From: Methylibium sp031393925
Lineage (GTDB): Bacteria; Pseudomonadota; Gammaproteobacteria; Burkholderiales; Burkholderiaceae_C
Assembly (NCBI RefSeq): GCF_031393925.1
Contig: NZ_JANMWL010000177.1
Coordinates: forward strand, 1-34,396
Length of the DNA stretch: 34,396 nt
Direction of reading: 5' to 3'
A model generated the notes under the pieces. The model was given only the letters and a program-made list of their open reading frames with translations, ran no database searches and had not been told where the DNA came from. Position 1 is the stretch's first letter, and each line of letters opens with the position of its first letter. Shown here one piece after another: positions 7,261 through 16,357 of this stretch. Position numbers and translations under genes: made by a program.

Positions 7261-9015
7261 ATGAAGATTGCTCCGAAAGCAAAGACCGCGACCACGCGGC
7301 AAGGTGGTGTCGGTCGGCGCAGTTTCATCGGAGTCGCCGGGGCAGTGACGGCGGGAACGCTGGGCGCGATGGTGCGCCCGGCTGCCGCCGCCCCGACGAG
7401 CGCCCCGCGCTTTGACGCCGAGTACGACGTGGTGGTCTGCGGCAGCGGCATGGCCGGGCTGGGTACGGCGCTGTTCTCGCGCTGGCAAGGCAACGAGGTG
7501 GTGGTGCTCGAGAAAGCCGGCAGCGTCGGCGGCACGACCGCCAAGTCCGGCGGCTGGTACTGGATGCCCAACAACGCGGCCATGAAGAAGGCCGGCATTG
7601 CCGATCCAAAACCCGACTTCATGAAGTTGGTGGCGCGCCTGTCGGCGCCGCTGACCTACAGCCCCAGCAGCGCCAAACTCGGTTTGAGCGACTGGCAATA
7701 CGACATGTTCGAGGCGTTCTATGAAAGCGCCGGCACGGCCGCCGAACTGCTCAGCGACAAAGGTGCCTTGCCCTATCAACACCCGACCGAGATCGTCGAC
7801 TACTGGGCCGAGTTGCCGGAAAACAAGGCCCCGAAGGGGCGCGTCCTGATGCCGCTGGGCGCCGAGCCGTACAACGGTGGGCAGTTCGCGATCCGCACCC
7901 TCTCCAGCGCCGCGCGGCGCGATGGCATCGCCATCAAGACTTCGCACCGTGTACAGGGCCTCATCCGCAACGCGCGCGGCGAGGTGATCGGCGTGGAGGC
8001 CACTACCGCCGAGGGTTCGGTGCTGCGATTGCGGGCGAAAAAAGCGGTGGTGTTCGCCTCGGGCGGCTTCACGCACGACGCGCAATTGCGGCGTGATTTC
8101 CTCGGCGGCTCCGTGGTGGGCGGTTGCGCGGCCCCATCCAACGAAGGCGATTTTCTGCGCGTGTCCAGCCCCTTGGGCGTGCAATTGGCCAACATGAACC
8201 ACGCCTGGAATTGCCCGGTCGTGCTGGAGAAGGCGCTGGCAAGAGACGGCTCGCTGTGGGGCACCTTCTCGGCCTCGGGCGACTCGATGATCTACGTCAA
8301 CAAGTACGGGCGCCGGGTCGTCAACGAAAAGCTGCAGTACAACGAGATCACGCGCGCGTTCTGGGCCTGGGACGGCCCCAGGCAGGAGTTCCCCAACCAA
8401 CTGTTGGTGGCGGTATGGGACCAGCAGGCGCAGGACCATTGCGCGCAACCCAACTACGGATCATTCATCGTGCCGCCCGGCAACAACGACGGCCATGTCA
8501 TCAAGGGAGCGACGCGGGCCGAGCTGACCAAGAACATCGCGGCGCGCTTGGCGCAGTACCGCGAGCAGGTCAACTTCTCCCTGGCCCCGGATTTCCAGCA
8601 AAACCTCGAAGAGACCATCCAGCGGTTCAATGGCTTTGCGCACGCCGGCAAGGATCTCGATTTCCACCGCGGCGAGCGCCCGGTCGAGCTCATGTTCAAC
8701 GGGCCGAACAAGGCCGGGTCCGACAAGAAGAACTCCACCATGTCGCCCCTCAGCGACCAGGGGCCGTTTTACGCCACCTTGATCGCGCCGGGCACGCTGG
8801 ATACCAAGGGCGGACCGAGGACCGACACCCATGGCCGCGTCCTCGATGTGGCCGGCAAGCCGATTGCAGGGCTGTATGGCGTGGGCAACTGCGTCGCATC
8901 GGCGTCGGGGCCGGCTTACTGGGCGGGGGGTGCGACCTTGGGCCCCATCGTGACCTTTGCCTACCGAGCGGCCAATGCATTGCACAAGGAAGTCGTGAAA
9001 GACGCTTCGGCATGA
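7261..9015 (+). CDS. Tat-exported FAD dehydrogenase, 3-ketosteroid-dehydrogenase/fumarate-reductase superfamily
   Basis: This 584-residue flavoprotein has a twin-arginine signal (GRRSFIGVAG at 19-28, hydrophobic stretch, AAA cleavage region near 43), so it should fold in the cytoplasm with FAD and be exported. The FAD-binding motif VVVCGSGMAGLGTALF follows (about 57-72), then VVLEKAGSVGGTTAKSGG, typical of KstD/FRD enzymes. The C-terminal AYWAGGATLGP places a Tyr (about 553) four residues before a Gly, the spacing of the proton-abstracting Tyr and oxyanion Gly of 3-ketosteroid Delta1-dehydrogenases. This suggests desaturation of a ring ketone, but the substrate is unknown. Its stop overlaps the ATG of a cytochrome c gene by four bases, so the cytochrome is probably its electron acceptor. 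A possible ring aromatisation role is inference. Confidence 0.8.
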   Translation: MKIAPKAKTATTRQGGVGRRSFIGVAGAVTAGTLGAMVRPAAAAPTSAPRFDAEYDVVVCGSGMAGLGTALFSRWQGNEVVVLEKAGSVGGTTAKSGGWYWMPNNAAMKKAGIADPKPDFMKLVARLSAPLTYSPSSAKLGLSDWQYDMFEAFYESAGTAAELLSDKGALPYQHPTEIVDYWAELPENKAPKGRVLMPLGAEPYNGGQFAIRTLSSAARRDGIAIKTSHRVQGLIRNARGEVIGVEATTAEGSVLRLRAKKAVVFASGGFTHDAQLRRDFLGGSVVGGCAAPSNEGDFLRVSSPLGVQLANMNHAWNCPVVLEKALARDGSLWGTFSASGDSMIYVNKYGRRVVNEKLQYNEITRAFWAWDGPRQEFPNQLLVAVWDQQAQDHCAQPNYGSFIVPPGNNDGHVIKGATRAELTKNIAARLAQYREQVNFSLAPDFQQNLEETIQRFNGFAHAGKDLDFHRGERPVELMFNGPNKAGSDKKNSTMSPLSDQGPFYATLIAPGTLDTKGGPRTDTHGRVLDVAGKPIAGLYGVGNCVASASGPAYWAGGATLGPIVTFAYRAANALHKEVVKDASA

Positions 9016-9401
9016 GACCGATCGGCCGCTGGCTGAGCGCTACGGCGCTGCTTGTCTGGACGACAGCGATGGCCCAACCCGCAGGGAGCGAGCCGACGGT
9101 GCCCGCGCTGGTCAAGAGCAGCTGCGCGTCGTGCCATACCTTCGCCAAGAATGAGGCGAATGGCCAGGGGCCCAATCTCTTCGGTTTGATCGGCAGAACC
9201 GCTGGCAGTGCGCCCGGCTTTGCCTATTCGGCCGGGTTGACCAAAGCGCTGGGAGGCAAGACCTGGTCGAAGGAATTGCTCGACGCCTGGCTCACCGATA
9301 CCGAACGGGTCGCGCCCGGTTCGTTGATGACTTTCTTTCTGGATGACGCCAAATCCCGCCAGGCGATCGTCGACTATTTCGCCGGCCAGCAAGCCCGGTA
9401 G
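9012..9401 (+). CDS. class I c-type cytochrome, partner of the upstream flavoprotein
   Basis: This 129-residue protein starts with a Sec signal (MRPIGRW, hydrophobic core, cleavage near AMA-QP at 21-22). One heme site follows, CASCH, with Cys38, Cys41 and ligand His42. A PNLFGLIGRTAG segment and PGSLM, whose Met is the likely sixth ligand, place it in the mitochondrial/cytochrome c2-like class. The ATG lies inside the flavoprotein stop codon, so translation is coupled. It should take electrons from the exported flavoenzyme in the periplasm and pass them to an oxidase. Its stop is three bases from the end of the convergent LysR gene, leaving no room for a separate terminator. Confidence 0.88.
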   Translation: MRPIGRWLSATALLVWTTAMAQPAGSEPTVPALVKSSCASCHTFAKNEANGQGPNLFGLIGRTAGSAPGFAYSAGLTKALGGKTWSKELLDAWLTDTERVAPGSLMTFFLDDAKSRQAIVDYFAGQQAR

Positions 9402-9404
9402 TCT

Positions 9405-10328
9405 TCAGTGGGCGCTGTTCTCGCCCGCGTCGCGTTCATTGGCCGCCCGGTATTCGCGCACCACACCCAAGAAAGCCTTTAGCAGGGGCGATTGATCGTT
9501 GGCCCGGTACAGGCAGCTCAGGTCGACAACGGCCTGAGGAGCGTCGGCCAAGGGGCGGCAGGTGGTGCCTTCGACGCGCAATGATTTGGTGGCCGATTCC
9601 GGGATCAAGGTGATGCCGAATCCCCGCGCCACCAAGGCGCTGCCGGTCACCGCATCGCCGACGTGCTGCGCGACCGCCGGCTCGAAGCCGTGCTGCTTGC
9701 ACAAGTCGAGCACCAGGTCGGAAAAATTGGGTCGGCCGACGTTGGGAAACAGCACGAACGGATAGTCTGCGAGGGCCCGAAACGGCACGACCGTATGTGC
9801 CGCCAGCGCATGGCCGTCCGGCAGCACCGCGAACAGCCGCTCGGTGGCGATCAGCTCGCGGCCGATGTCCGGCCACGGCGGTGTCATGCGATTGAAGCCG
9901 ACGGTGATGCGGCGTTGGCGTAGCGCCTCGATCTGCTCGTTCTTGTTCATCGTGTGCAGGACGATGTGTACGTCGGGCAGCCGGGTCCGGAAATCCTGCA
10001 GCAGCTTGGGAATGATGTCGTAGATGGCCGAGCCGAAGATGGCCACGTCCAGCCGACCGAGCTTGCCTTCGCCGGCGCGCTGCACGCGGTCGATCGCCGC
10101 ATCGACCAGCATGCCGATGTTGATGGCCTCTTCCTTGAACATCTCGCCCGCCTGGGTGAGTTCGACCCCCTTGGCCGTTCGCACGAACAGCTCGACGCCC
10201 AGTTCTTCTTCGAGCGCACGGATCTGCCGCGTCAAAGGGGGCTGCGAGATGTGCAGCCGGGTGGCGGCACGGCCGATGTTGAGCTCTTCGGCAACGGCGA
10301 GGAAATACTTGAAGTGACGAAGATCCAT
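9405..10328 (-). CDS. LysR-type transcriptional regulator (CatR/ClcR-like N-terminus)
   Basis: This 307-residue regulator has the classical N-terminal winged helix (MDLRHFKYFLAVAEELNIGR, then ATRLHISQPPLTRQIRALEE) followed by a periplasmic-binding-protein-like effector domain. That N-terminus is typical of LysR proteins controlling aromatic degradation, which often sense muconates or other ring-cleavage products. It lies 54 bases downstream of the sigma54 activator on the same strand, so the two may be co-transcribed. The pairing resembles aphR/aphT of Comamonas testosteroni, where a LysR protein controls the meta-pathway genes. It may control the 2233-9401 block or a distant operon; no clear T-N11-A operator could be assigned. 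Confidence 0.92.
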   Translation of the reverse strand: MDLRHFKYFLAVAEELNIGRAATRLHISQPPLTRQIRALEEELGVELFVRTAKGVELTQAGEMFKEEAINIGMLVDAAIDRVQRAGEGKLGRLDVAIFGSAIYDIIPKLLQDFRTRLPDVHIVLHTMNKNEQIEALRQRRITVGFNRMTPPWPDIGRELIATERLFAVLPDGHALAAHTVVPFRALADYPFVLFPNVGRPNFSDLVLDLCKQHGFEPAVAQHVGDAVTGSALVARGFGITLIPESATKSLRVEGTTCRPLADAPQAVVDLSCLYRANDQSPLLKAFLGVVREYRAANERDAGENSAH

Positions 10329-10335
10329 GCTCTTT

Positions 10336-10359
10336 TGATGGCGTGATGGGGTGATGCGG
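10336..10359. repeat. three imperfect 8-bp tandem repeats before the LysR gene
   Basis: TGATGGCG, TGATGGGG and TGATGCGG follow one another between the activator gene's stop and the LysR start. They may affect translation initiation of the LysR gene or may be chance; no function is known. Confidence 0.5.
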
Positions 10360-10382
10360 AGGGTGCGTTGCGCTTGGGCCGC

Positions 10383-12125
<1,743 letters not shown>

Positions 12126-12157
12126 GGTGTTGCGCTGACCGAAATCAAACAGTCTCC

Positions 12158-12195
12158 TTGATCAATGCTAGCGCTGCAGTGGATCAATTGATACA
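12158..12195. promoter_or_regulatory. upstream activating sites for the DmpR-like regulator
   Basis: TTGATCAA at 12158-12165 and GATCAATTGATA at 12182-12193 are (near-)palindromic and match the TTGATCAATTGATCAA core known for XylR/DmpR-type sites. They lie about 110-150 bases upstream of the sigma54 promoter at 12304, the usual looping distance, and 33-70 bases from the regulator's own start, so autoregulation is possible. Confidence 0.75.
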
Positions 12196-12303
12196 GCGAG
12201 CGGGGTTTGATGGCCACGTCGATCGAATGGTCAGCGCCACGATGCGCGCGTCGCGCATGAATTGAACGCAGTCCTCAGGGTGTTCCCCAGGGTTGCCGCG
12301 ATG

Positions 12304-12319
12304 TGGCATGTTCATTGCA
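12304..12319 (+). promoter_or_regulatory. sigma54 (-24/-12) promoter of the phenol hydroxylase operon
   Basis: TGGCATGTTCATTGCA matches the TGGCAYG-N4-TTGCW consensus, with GG (12305-12306) and GC (12317-12318) separated by exactly 10 bases. The transcript would start about 12 bases downstream of the GC, some 85 bases before dmpL. Together with the activator and the upstream palindromes this makes a complete phenol-inducible control region. Confidence 0.85.
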
Positions 12320-12415
12320 TTTTCTAGTGCAAAGCCTGTAGCGCCCGAGGCGAAGCAGATGCAGGCTCGGTGTCGGATTGGCCCCTCACCAAACAGACGC
12401 CATCAGGAGACAGGC

Positions 12416-13411
12416 ATGACCGTCGAGATTCGCACCCAGGGTGTCAAGCCGCTGCGCCATACCTTTGGGCACATCGCCCGGCGCTTCGGCGAAAAGCCGG
12501 CCTCGCGCTACCAGGAAGCCACCTACGACGTGCAGTCCGAGGTGAACTTCCATTACAAGCCGCTGTGGGACCCCGAGCACGATCTGTACGACCGTCGCCG
12601 CACGGCCGTCATCATGAAGGACTGGTATGCGCTGAAGGATCCGCGCCAGTATTTCTACGGCAGCTACACCATGGCGCGCGCCAAGCAGCAAGAGGCGGTG
12701 GATCGGCAGATGGACTTTGCCGACAAGCGCGGTCTGCTGCGCGAACTGCCCGACAGCGCCCGGCTTGCCATCGTGTCGGCCCTGGTGCCGCTGCGCCACT
12801 ATGAATGGGGCGCCAACATGAACCTGTGCCACGTCGCCGCCTACGGTTGGGGCACGGCCATCACCCAGGCCGCGGTGATGGGAACGATGGACCGCCTGGG
12901 CATGGCGCAGCACCTTTCGCGCATCGGCTTGCTGGTGGATGGCAACACCGGCGACTCGCTCGCCCAAGCCAAGCGGCACTGGACCGAAGACCCGGCATGG
13001 CAGGGTCTGCGCCGCCAGATGGAGACCCTGTTCGTGACCCGCGACTGGTTCGAGTTGCTGGTCGCCCAGACTCTGGTGGCCGACGGGCTGCTGTACCCGC
13101 TGTTCTTCCAGAAGTTCGACGCCTGGCTGGCAAGTCGCCATGGGCCGGGTCCGTCGACGGTACTGGACTTCTTGATGCGCTGGCAGGACGAGACGGCCCG
13201 GTGGGTCGACGCCGTGGTCAAGACCGCCGCCGGCGAGAGTGCCGAGAACCGGGCGCTGATCCAGACTTGGGTCATCCACTGGCGCAGCGTCATGTTGCCG
13301 GCCCTGGCCCCGCTGGCCCAAGCCATGATGGGCGACGAGGGGGCCGCCGCGCTGGCCGACGTGGACGCCGCATTGGGTGCGCGCCTGGTCAAACTCGGCT
13401 TCACCGCCTGA
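12416..13411 (+). CDS. dmpL: phenol hydroxylase component P1 (beta subunit of the oxygenase)
   Basis: DmpL is the non-catalytic beta subunit of the soluble diiron phenol hydroxylase, forming the (alpha-beta-gamma)2 oxygenase with DmpN and DmpO. I choose the ATG at 12416: it has AGGAGA five bases upstream, gives 331 residues (the family length) and begins MTVEIRTQGVKPLRHTFGHI as homologues do. The open frame back to 12293 would run through the sigma54 promoter. The degenerate diiron-carboxylate fold lacks metal ligands, as usual for beta subunits (VPLRHYEWGANMNLCHV). Unusually, no dmpK (assembly factor, about 90 residues) lies between promoter and dmpL; most phenol hydroxylase operons begin with it. 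Confidence 0.95.
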   Translation: MTVEIRTQGVKPLRHTFGHIARRFGEKPASRYQEATYDVQSEVNFHYKPLWDPEHDLYDRRRTAVIMKDWYALKDPRQYFYGSYTMARAKQQEAVDRQMDFADKRGLLRELPDSARLAIVSALVPLRHYEWGANMNLCHVAAYGWGTAITQAAVMGTMDRLGMAQHLSRIGLLVDGNTGDSLAQAKRHWTEDPAWQGLRRQMETLFVTRDWFELLVAQTLVADGLLYPLFFQKFDAWLASRHGPGPSTVLDFLMRWQDETARWVDAVVKTAAGESAENRALIQTWVIHWRSVMLPALAPLAQAMMGDEGAAALADVDAALGARLVKLGFTA

Positions 13412-13422
13412 GGGGCAGCGTG

Positions 13423-13707
13423 ATGAGCACGAGCCAGCAACCGGTCTTCATCGCCTTTCAGGCCAACAACGACACCCAGCCCATCATCGAGGCGATCCAG
13501 GTGGACAACCCGCAAGCGGTGCTGCATGAGTACCCCGCCATGGTGAAGATCGATTGCCCCGGTCGCCTGGTGATCAAACGCAGCTCGATCGAAGAGCGCG
13601 TCGGCCGCGACTTCGACTTGCGCGAAATCCAGATCAACCTGATTTCGATGTCTGGCGAGCTCGACGAGACCGACGACGAATTCATCCTGCAATGGAAATG
13701 CGCCTGA
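13423..13707 (+). CDS. dmpM: phenol hydroxylase component P2, effector/regulatory protein
   Basis: DmpM is the cofactor-free coupling protein that docks on the oxygenase and is needed for turnover. The 94-residue product (family about 90) has the MmoB/DmpM fold: VFIAFQANNDTQPIIEA, the middle LHEYPAMVKIDCPGRLVI and the C-terminal DEFILQWK. An in-frame GTG lies directly before the ATG; I use the ATG at 13423. It lies 11 bases after dmpL and 21 before dmpN. Confidence 0.95.
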   Translation: MSTSQQPVFIAFQANNDTQPIIEAIQVDNPQAVLHEYPAMVKIDCPGRLVIKRSSIEERVGRDFDLREIQINLISMSGELDETDDEFILQWKCA

Positions 13708-13728
13708 GCGCGCACACCGGAGAACCTC

Positions 13729-15333
13729 ATGAGTGAAACCCACGAGCCCGCCAAGAAACTCAGCCTCAAGGAAAACTACGCGATGCTCACGCGTGGCCTG
13801 GGCTGGGAGCCCAGCTACCAGCCCAAGGAAGAGATCTTTCGCGCGATCAATTTCGAAGGCATCAAGATTCACGACTGGGAGAAGTGGGAAGACCCGTTTC
13901 GCCTGACGATGGACGCCTACTGGAAGTACCAGGGCGAGAAGGAGCGCAAGCTCTACGCGATCATCGACGCCTTCCAGCAGAACAACGGCCAGTTCAACGT
14001 GACCGACGCGCGCTATGTGCAGGCGCTGAAGATTTTCATCACCGGTTTCACCGGGCTCGAATACGCCTCGCACCGCGGCTTCAACATCCTCGGGCGCGAG
14101 TTCCCGGGCGTGGGCCCGCGCATCGCCGCGCAGATGCAATCGCTCGACGAACTGCGCCATGCGCAGACGCAGATTCATGCGATGAGCCACTACAACAAGT
14201 ACTTCGCGGGCATGAGCGAGTTTCCGTACATGTTCGACCGCGCCTGGTACCTGTCGATCCCGAAGTCCTTCTTCGAGGACGCGATCACCTCGGGGCCGTT
14301 CGAGTTCGTCACCGCGATCTCGTTTGCCTTCGAGTACGTGCTGACCAACCTGGCCTTCATGCCGTGGATGTCGGGTGCGGCCTACAACGGCGACATGTCC
14401 ACCGTCTCGTTCGGCTTCTCGGCGCAGTCCGACGAAGCGCGCCACATGACCTTGGGCATCGAGGTGATCAAGTTCCTGCTCGAGCAAGACCCGGCCAATG
14501 TGCCGATCGTGCAAGGCTGGATCGACAAGTGGTTCTGGCGCGGCTACCGCCTGCTCTCGCTGCTGGCGGCGATGATGGATTACATGCTGCCCAAGCGCGT
14601 CATGAGCTGGTCTGAGGCCTGGGAAATTTACTTCGAGCAGAACGGCGGCGCCCTCTTTGCCGACCTGGCCCGCTACGGCATCCGCATGCCCAAGCACTGG
14701 GAGGTCACGGTCAAGGAGAAGGGCCACGTGGGCCACCAGCTCTGGAGCACCTTCTATCAATTCCGGCATGCCGCGGGCTTTCCGGTCTGGCTGCCTTCGC
14801 CCGAAGAGATGGACTGGTTTTCGGCGAAGTACCCCGATACCTTCGACAAGTACTACCGGCCGCGCTACGAGCATTGGCGCGAACTCGAGCGCCTGGGCAC
14901 GCCCTTTGTCAACGCCACCTTGCCGGTGCTGTGCCAGACCTGCCAATGGCCCCAGCTCTTTACCGAACCCGACGACCCGACGCAGATTTGCTACCGCGAA
15001 GAAACCTACCTGGGCGAGAAGTTCCAGTTCTGCTCCGACGGCTGCCGGGACGTGTTCCGCAACGAACCCGAGAAATACGTCCATGCCCATCTGCCGGTGT
15101 CGCAGATCTACCAGGGCAACTACTTCAACCCCGGCGTCGACCCCACCGCGCCCGACTTCAACCCGCTGGTCGAGGCCCTGAAGTACATGGGCATCAAGCC
15201 GGGCGTCGACGGCGGCGATTTCGCCACCCACATCGACGCGGCGAACTGGACGCGCTGGACCGGCAAGCCGGCCAACATCCATGAGCCCGCATCGGCACCC
15301 ACCGCCGACGCGGCCGAGCGCAAGAGCGCCTGA
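13729..15333 (+). CDS. dmpN: phenol hydroxylase component P3, catalytic alpha subunit
   Basis: This subunit holds the diiron centre that hydroxylates phenol to catechol. In the 534-residue product the six ligands are all visible: Glu111 (GLEYASH), Glu141 and His144 (DELRH), then Glu202 (FAFEYVL), Glu236 and His239 (SDEARH). The C-terminal part carries a YHS-type zinc site: CQTCQ, then FCSDGCRDVFRNEPEKY. An AGAACC segment and short gap separate it from dmpM. The catalytic subunit looks intact, in contrast to the reductase gene downstream. Methylphenols or benzene could also be substrates for this family. Confidence 0.96.
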   Translation: MSETHEPAKKLSLKENYAMLTRGLGWEPSYQPKEEIFRAINFEGIKIHDWEKWEDPFRLTMDAYWKYQGEKERKLYAIIDAFQQNNGQFNVTDARYVQALKIFITGFTGLEYASHRGFNILGREFPGVGPRIAAQMQSLDELRHAQTQIHAMSHYNKYFAGMSEFPYMFDRAWYLSIPKSFFEDAITSGPFEFVTAISFAFEYVLTNLAFMPWMSGAAYNGDMSTVSFGFSAQSDEARHMTLGIEVIKFLLEQDPANVPIVQGWIDKWFWRGYRLLSLLAAMMDYMLPKRVMSWSEAWEIYFEQNGGALFADLARYGIRMPKHWEVTVKEKGHVGHQLWSTFYQFRHAAGFPVWLPSPEEMDWFSAKYPDTFDKYYRPRYEHWRELERLGTPFVNATLPVLCQTCQWPQLFTEPDDPTQICYREETYLGEKFQFCSDGCRDVFRNEPEKYVHAHLPVSQIYQGNYFNPGVDPTAPDFNPLVEALKYMGIKPGVDGGDFATHIDAANWTRWTGKPANIHEPASAPTADAAERKSA

Positions 15334-15343
15334 GGAGAAACCC

Positions 15344-15706
15344 ATGAGCGTCAAGGCGATCCGCCCCGATTACCACGGGGACATGAAAGACTCCGTCGAC
15401 AAGTTCCACGGCAACCAGCTGCTGGGCATCGGCTGGGACCAGCACTTGATGTACGCCACGCCGCTGTGCATCCCGGTGCCGCCGCAAATGCCGTTTGGTG
15501 CGCTGGTCGAGAAGGTCTTGCCCAGCTTGTTTGGCCAGCATCCGCAGTTCGCGCAGATCGATTGGGCCGCGGTTCAGTGGCTGCGTTCCGGCGTGCCTTT
15601 CGTGCCGGCGATGGACAAGAGCCTGCTGGACAACGGCCTGGGCCACAAGGACTCGCTGCGGTTTCGCACGCCAGGCCTGGAGGGATTGCACGGCGCGAGT
15701 TTCTGA
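15344..15706 (+). CDS. dmpO: phenol hydroxylase component P4 (gamma subunit)
   Basis: This 120-residue small subunit completes the hexameric oxygenase. The ATG at 15344 follows a GAGGAGA ribosome-binding site and gives the typical start MSVKAIRPDYHGDMKDSVDK. The conserved GIGWDQHLMYATPLCIPVPP segment and the middle ALVEKVLPSLFGQHPQF are present. The end is followed within seven bases by the remains of dmpP. Confidence 0.95.
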   Translation: MSVKAIRPDYHGDMKDSVDKFHGNQLLGIGWDQHLMYATPLCIPVPPQMPFGALVEKVLPSLFGQHPQFAQIDWAAVQWLRSGVPFVPAMDKSLLDNGLGHKDSLRFRTPGLEGLHGASF

Positions 15707-15712
15707 TCGGCC

Positions 15713-16126
15713 GTGAGCTAGCAGCTGTTGATCGAGCCGCTCGGCCAGACGGTCTAGGTCGAGCCCGACCAGACCCTGCTCGATGCCTGTTTGCGCGCTG
15801 GCGTCTGGCTGCCGCATGCCTGCTGCCACGGTCTGTGCGCCACCTGCAAAGTGCAGGTGAAGCACGGCGAAGCGTCGCCCTTTGCACTGATGGACTTCGA
15901 GAGCGAAGAGGGCAAGTGCGCGGCTTCGCGCATGACGCCGCCAGGGCACTTCGACAATGATTTCCGCGACCGCAAGGCCTAGCTCTGCGGGCCGCCGGTG
16001 ATGATCGACGCCTGCATCACGACGCTGATGCAAGGCCGGCTTTTCGAGCGCGATATCTACGCCGACAAATTTCTCTCGGCAGCCGATGCCGAGCGTGTGC
16101 GCAGCCCCTTGTTAAAGGCGATTTGA
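15713..16126 (+). pseudogene. dmpP: dmpP remnant: phenol hydroxylase reductase with internal deletion and three amber codons
   Basis: DmpP normally (about 350 residues) carries an N-terminal plant-type [2Fe-2S] domain and C-terminal FAD and NAD domains, feeding electrons to DmpLNO. Here a single frame starting at GTG 15713 reads a recognisable ferredoxin domain (VWLPHACCHGLCATCKVQVK, SPFALMDFES). It then jumps straight to the extreme C-terminus (GHFDNDFRDRKA, LCGPP, TTLMQGRLFERDIY). About 215 codons are missing, including all of the FAD site, and the ferredoxin domain also lacks about five residues before GEASPF. Three in-frame TAG codons lie at 15719, 15755 and 15980; by comparison with DmpP two replace Tyr and one Glu. 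The frame is otherwise intact to the TGA at 16124. No functional reductase can be made from it, so the hydroxylase must use one encoded elsewhere or be idle. Confidence 0.9.
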
Positions 16127-16174
16127 GGCGGGCCGCAGCGCCCGTTGCCACGACGTTCAGCGCGGTGTTCGTCG

Positions 16175-16242
16175 ATACCAACGAGGTATGTCGTCTTCAG
16201 GGCGAAGGTATTGGACCGGCGAGAAGTGGCCTTCCTACACTG
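16175..16242 (+). promoter_or_regulatory. operator/promoter element, copy 2 (ATACC-N5-GGTAT ... TTCCTACACTG)
   Basis: ATACC (16175-16179)-N5-GGTAT (16185-16189), 17 bases, GGTATTGG (16207-16214), 17 bases, TTCCTACACTG (16232-16242). All blocks are identical to copy 1 before 2233 and the first spacer has exactly the same length, whereas the spacer sequences differ. It lies between the dmpP wreck and the SDR gene, 115 bases before its start, so the SDR gene has its own promoter and probably shares a regulator with the dioxygenase operon. Confidence 0.6.
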
Positions 16243-16357
16243 ACTCCATTGCGCGCCGAGCGCGTGCAATTGGATCGACCCACTTCGCCCGACGGACACG
16301 CAGCCGCCATCGCATGGCGTCTCTTGGTGATAACCCGCAAAGAACGAGGAGACTCGA

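Noticed and set aside
12841..15354. 837-codon open frame on the minus strand
   Set aside because: It lies entirely opposite dmpL, dmpM and dmpN, is His/Arg/Val-rich as expected from the antisense of GC-rich codons, and shows no family motif. The plus-strand genes carry clear catalytic residues.
15713..16126. Amber readthrough or recoding (Tyr or pyrrolysine-like) to make a short functional reductase
   Set aside because: Even with all three TAG codons read, the FAD domain and most of the NAD domain are missing, so no reductase could form. Decay is the simpler explanation.
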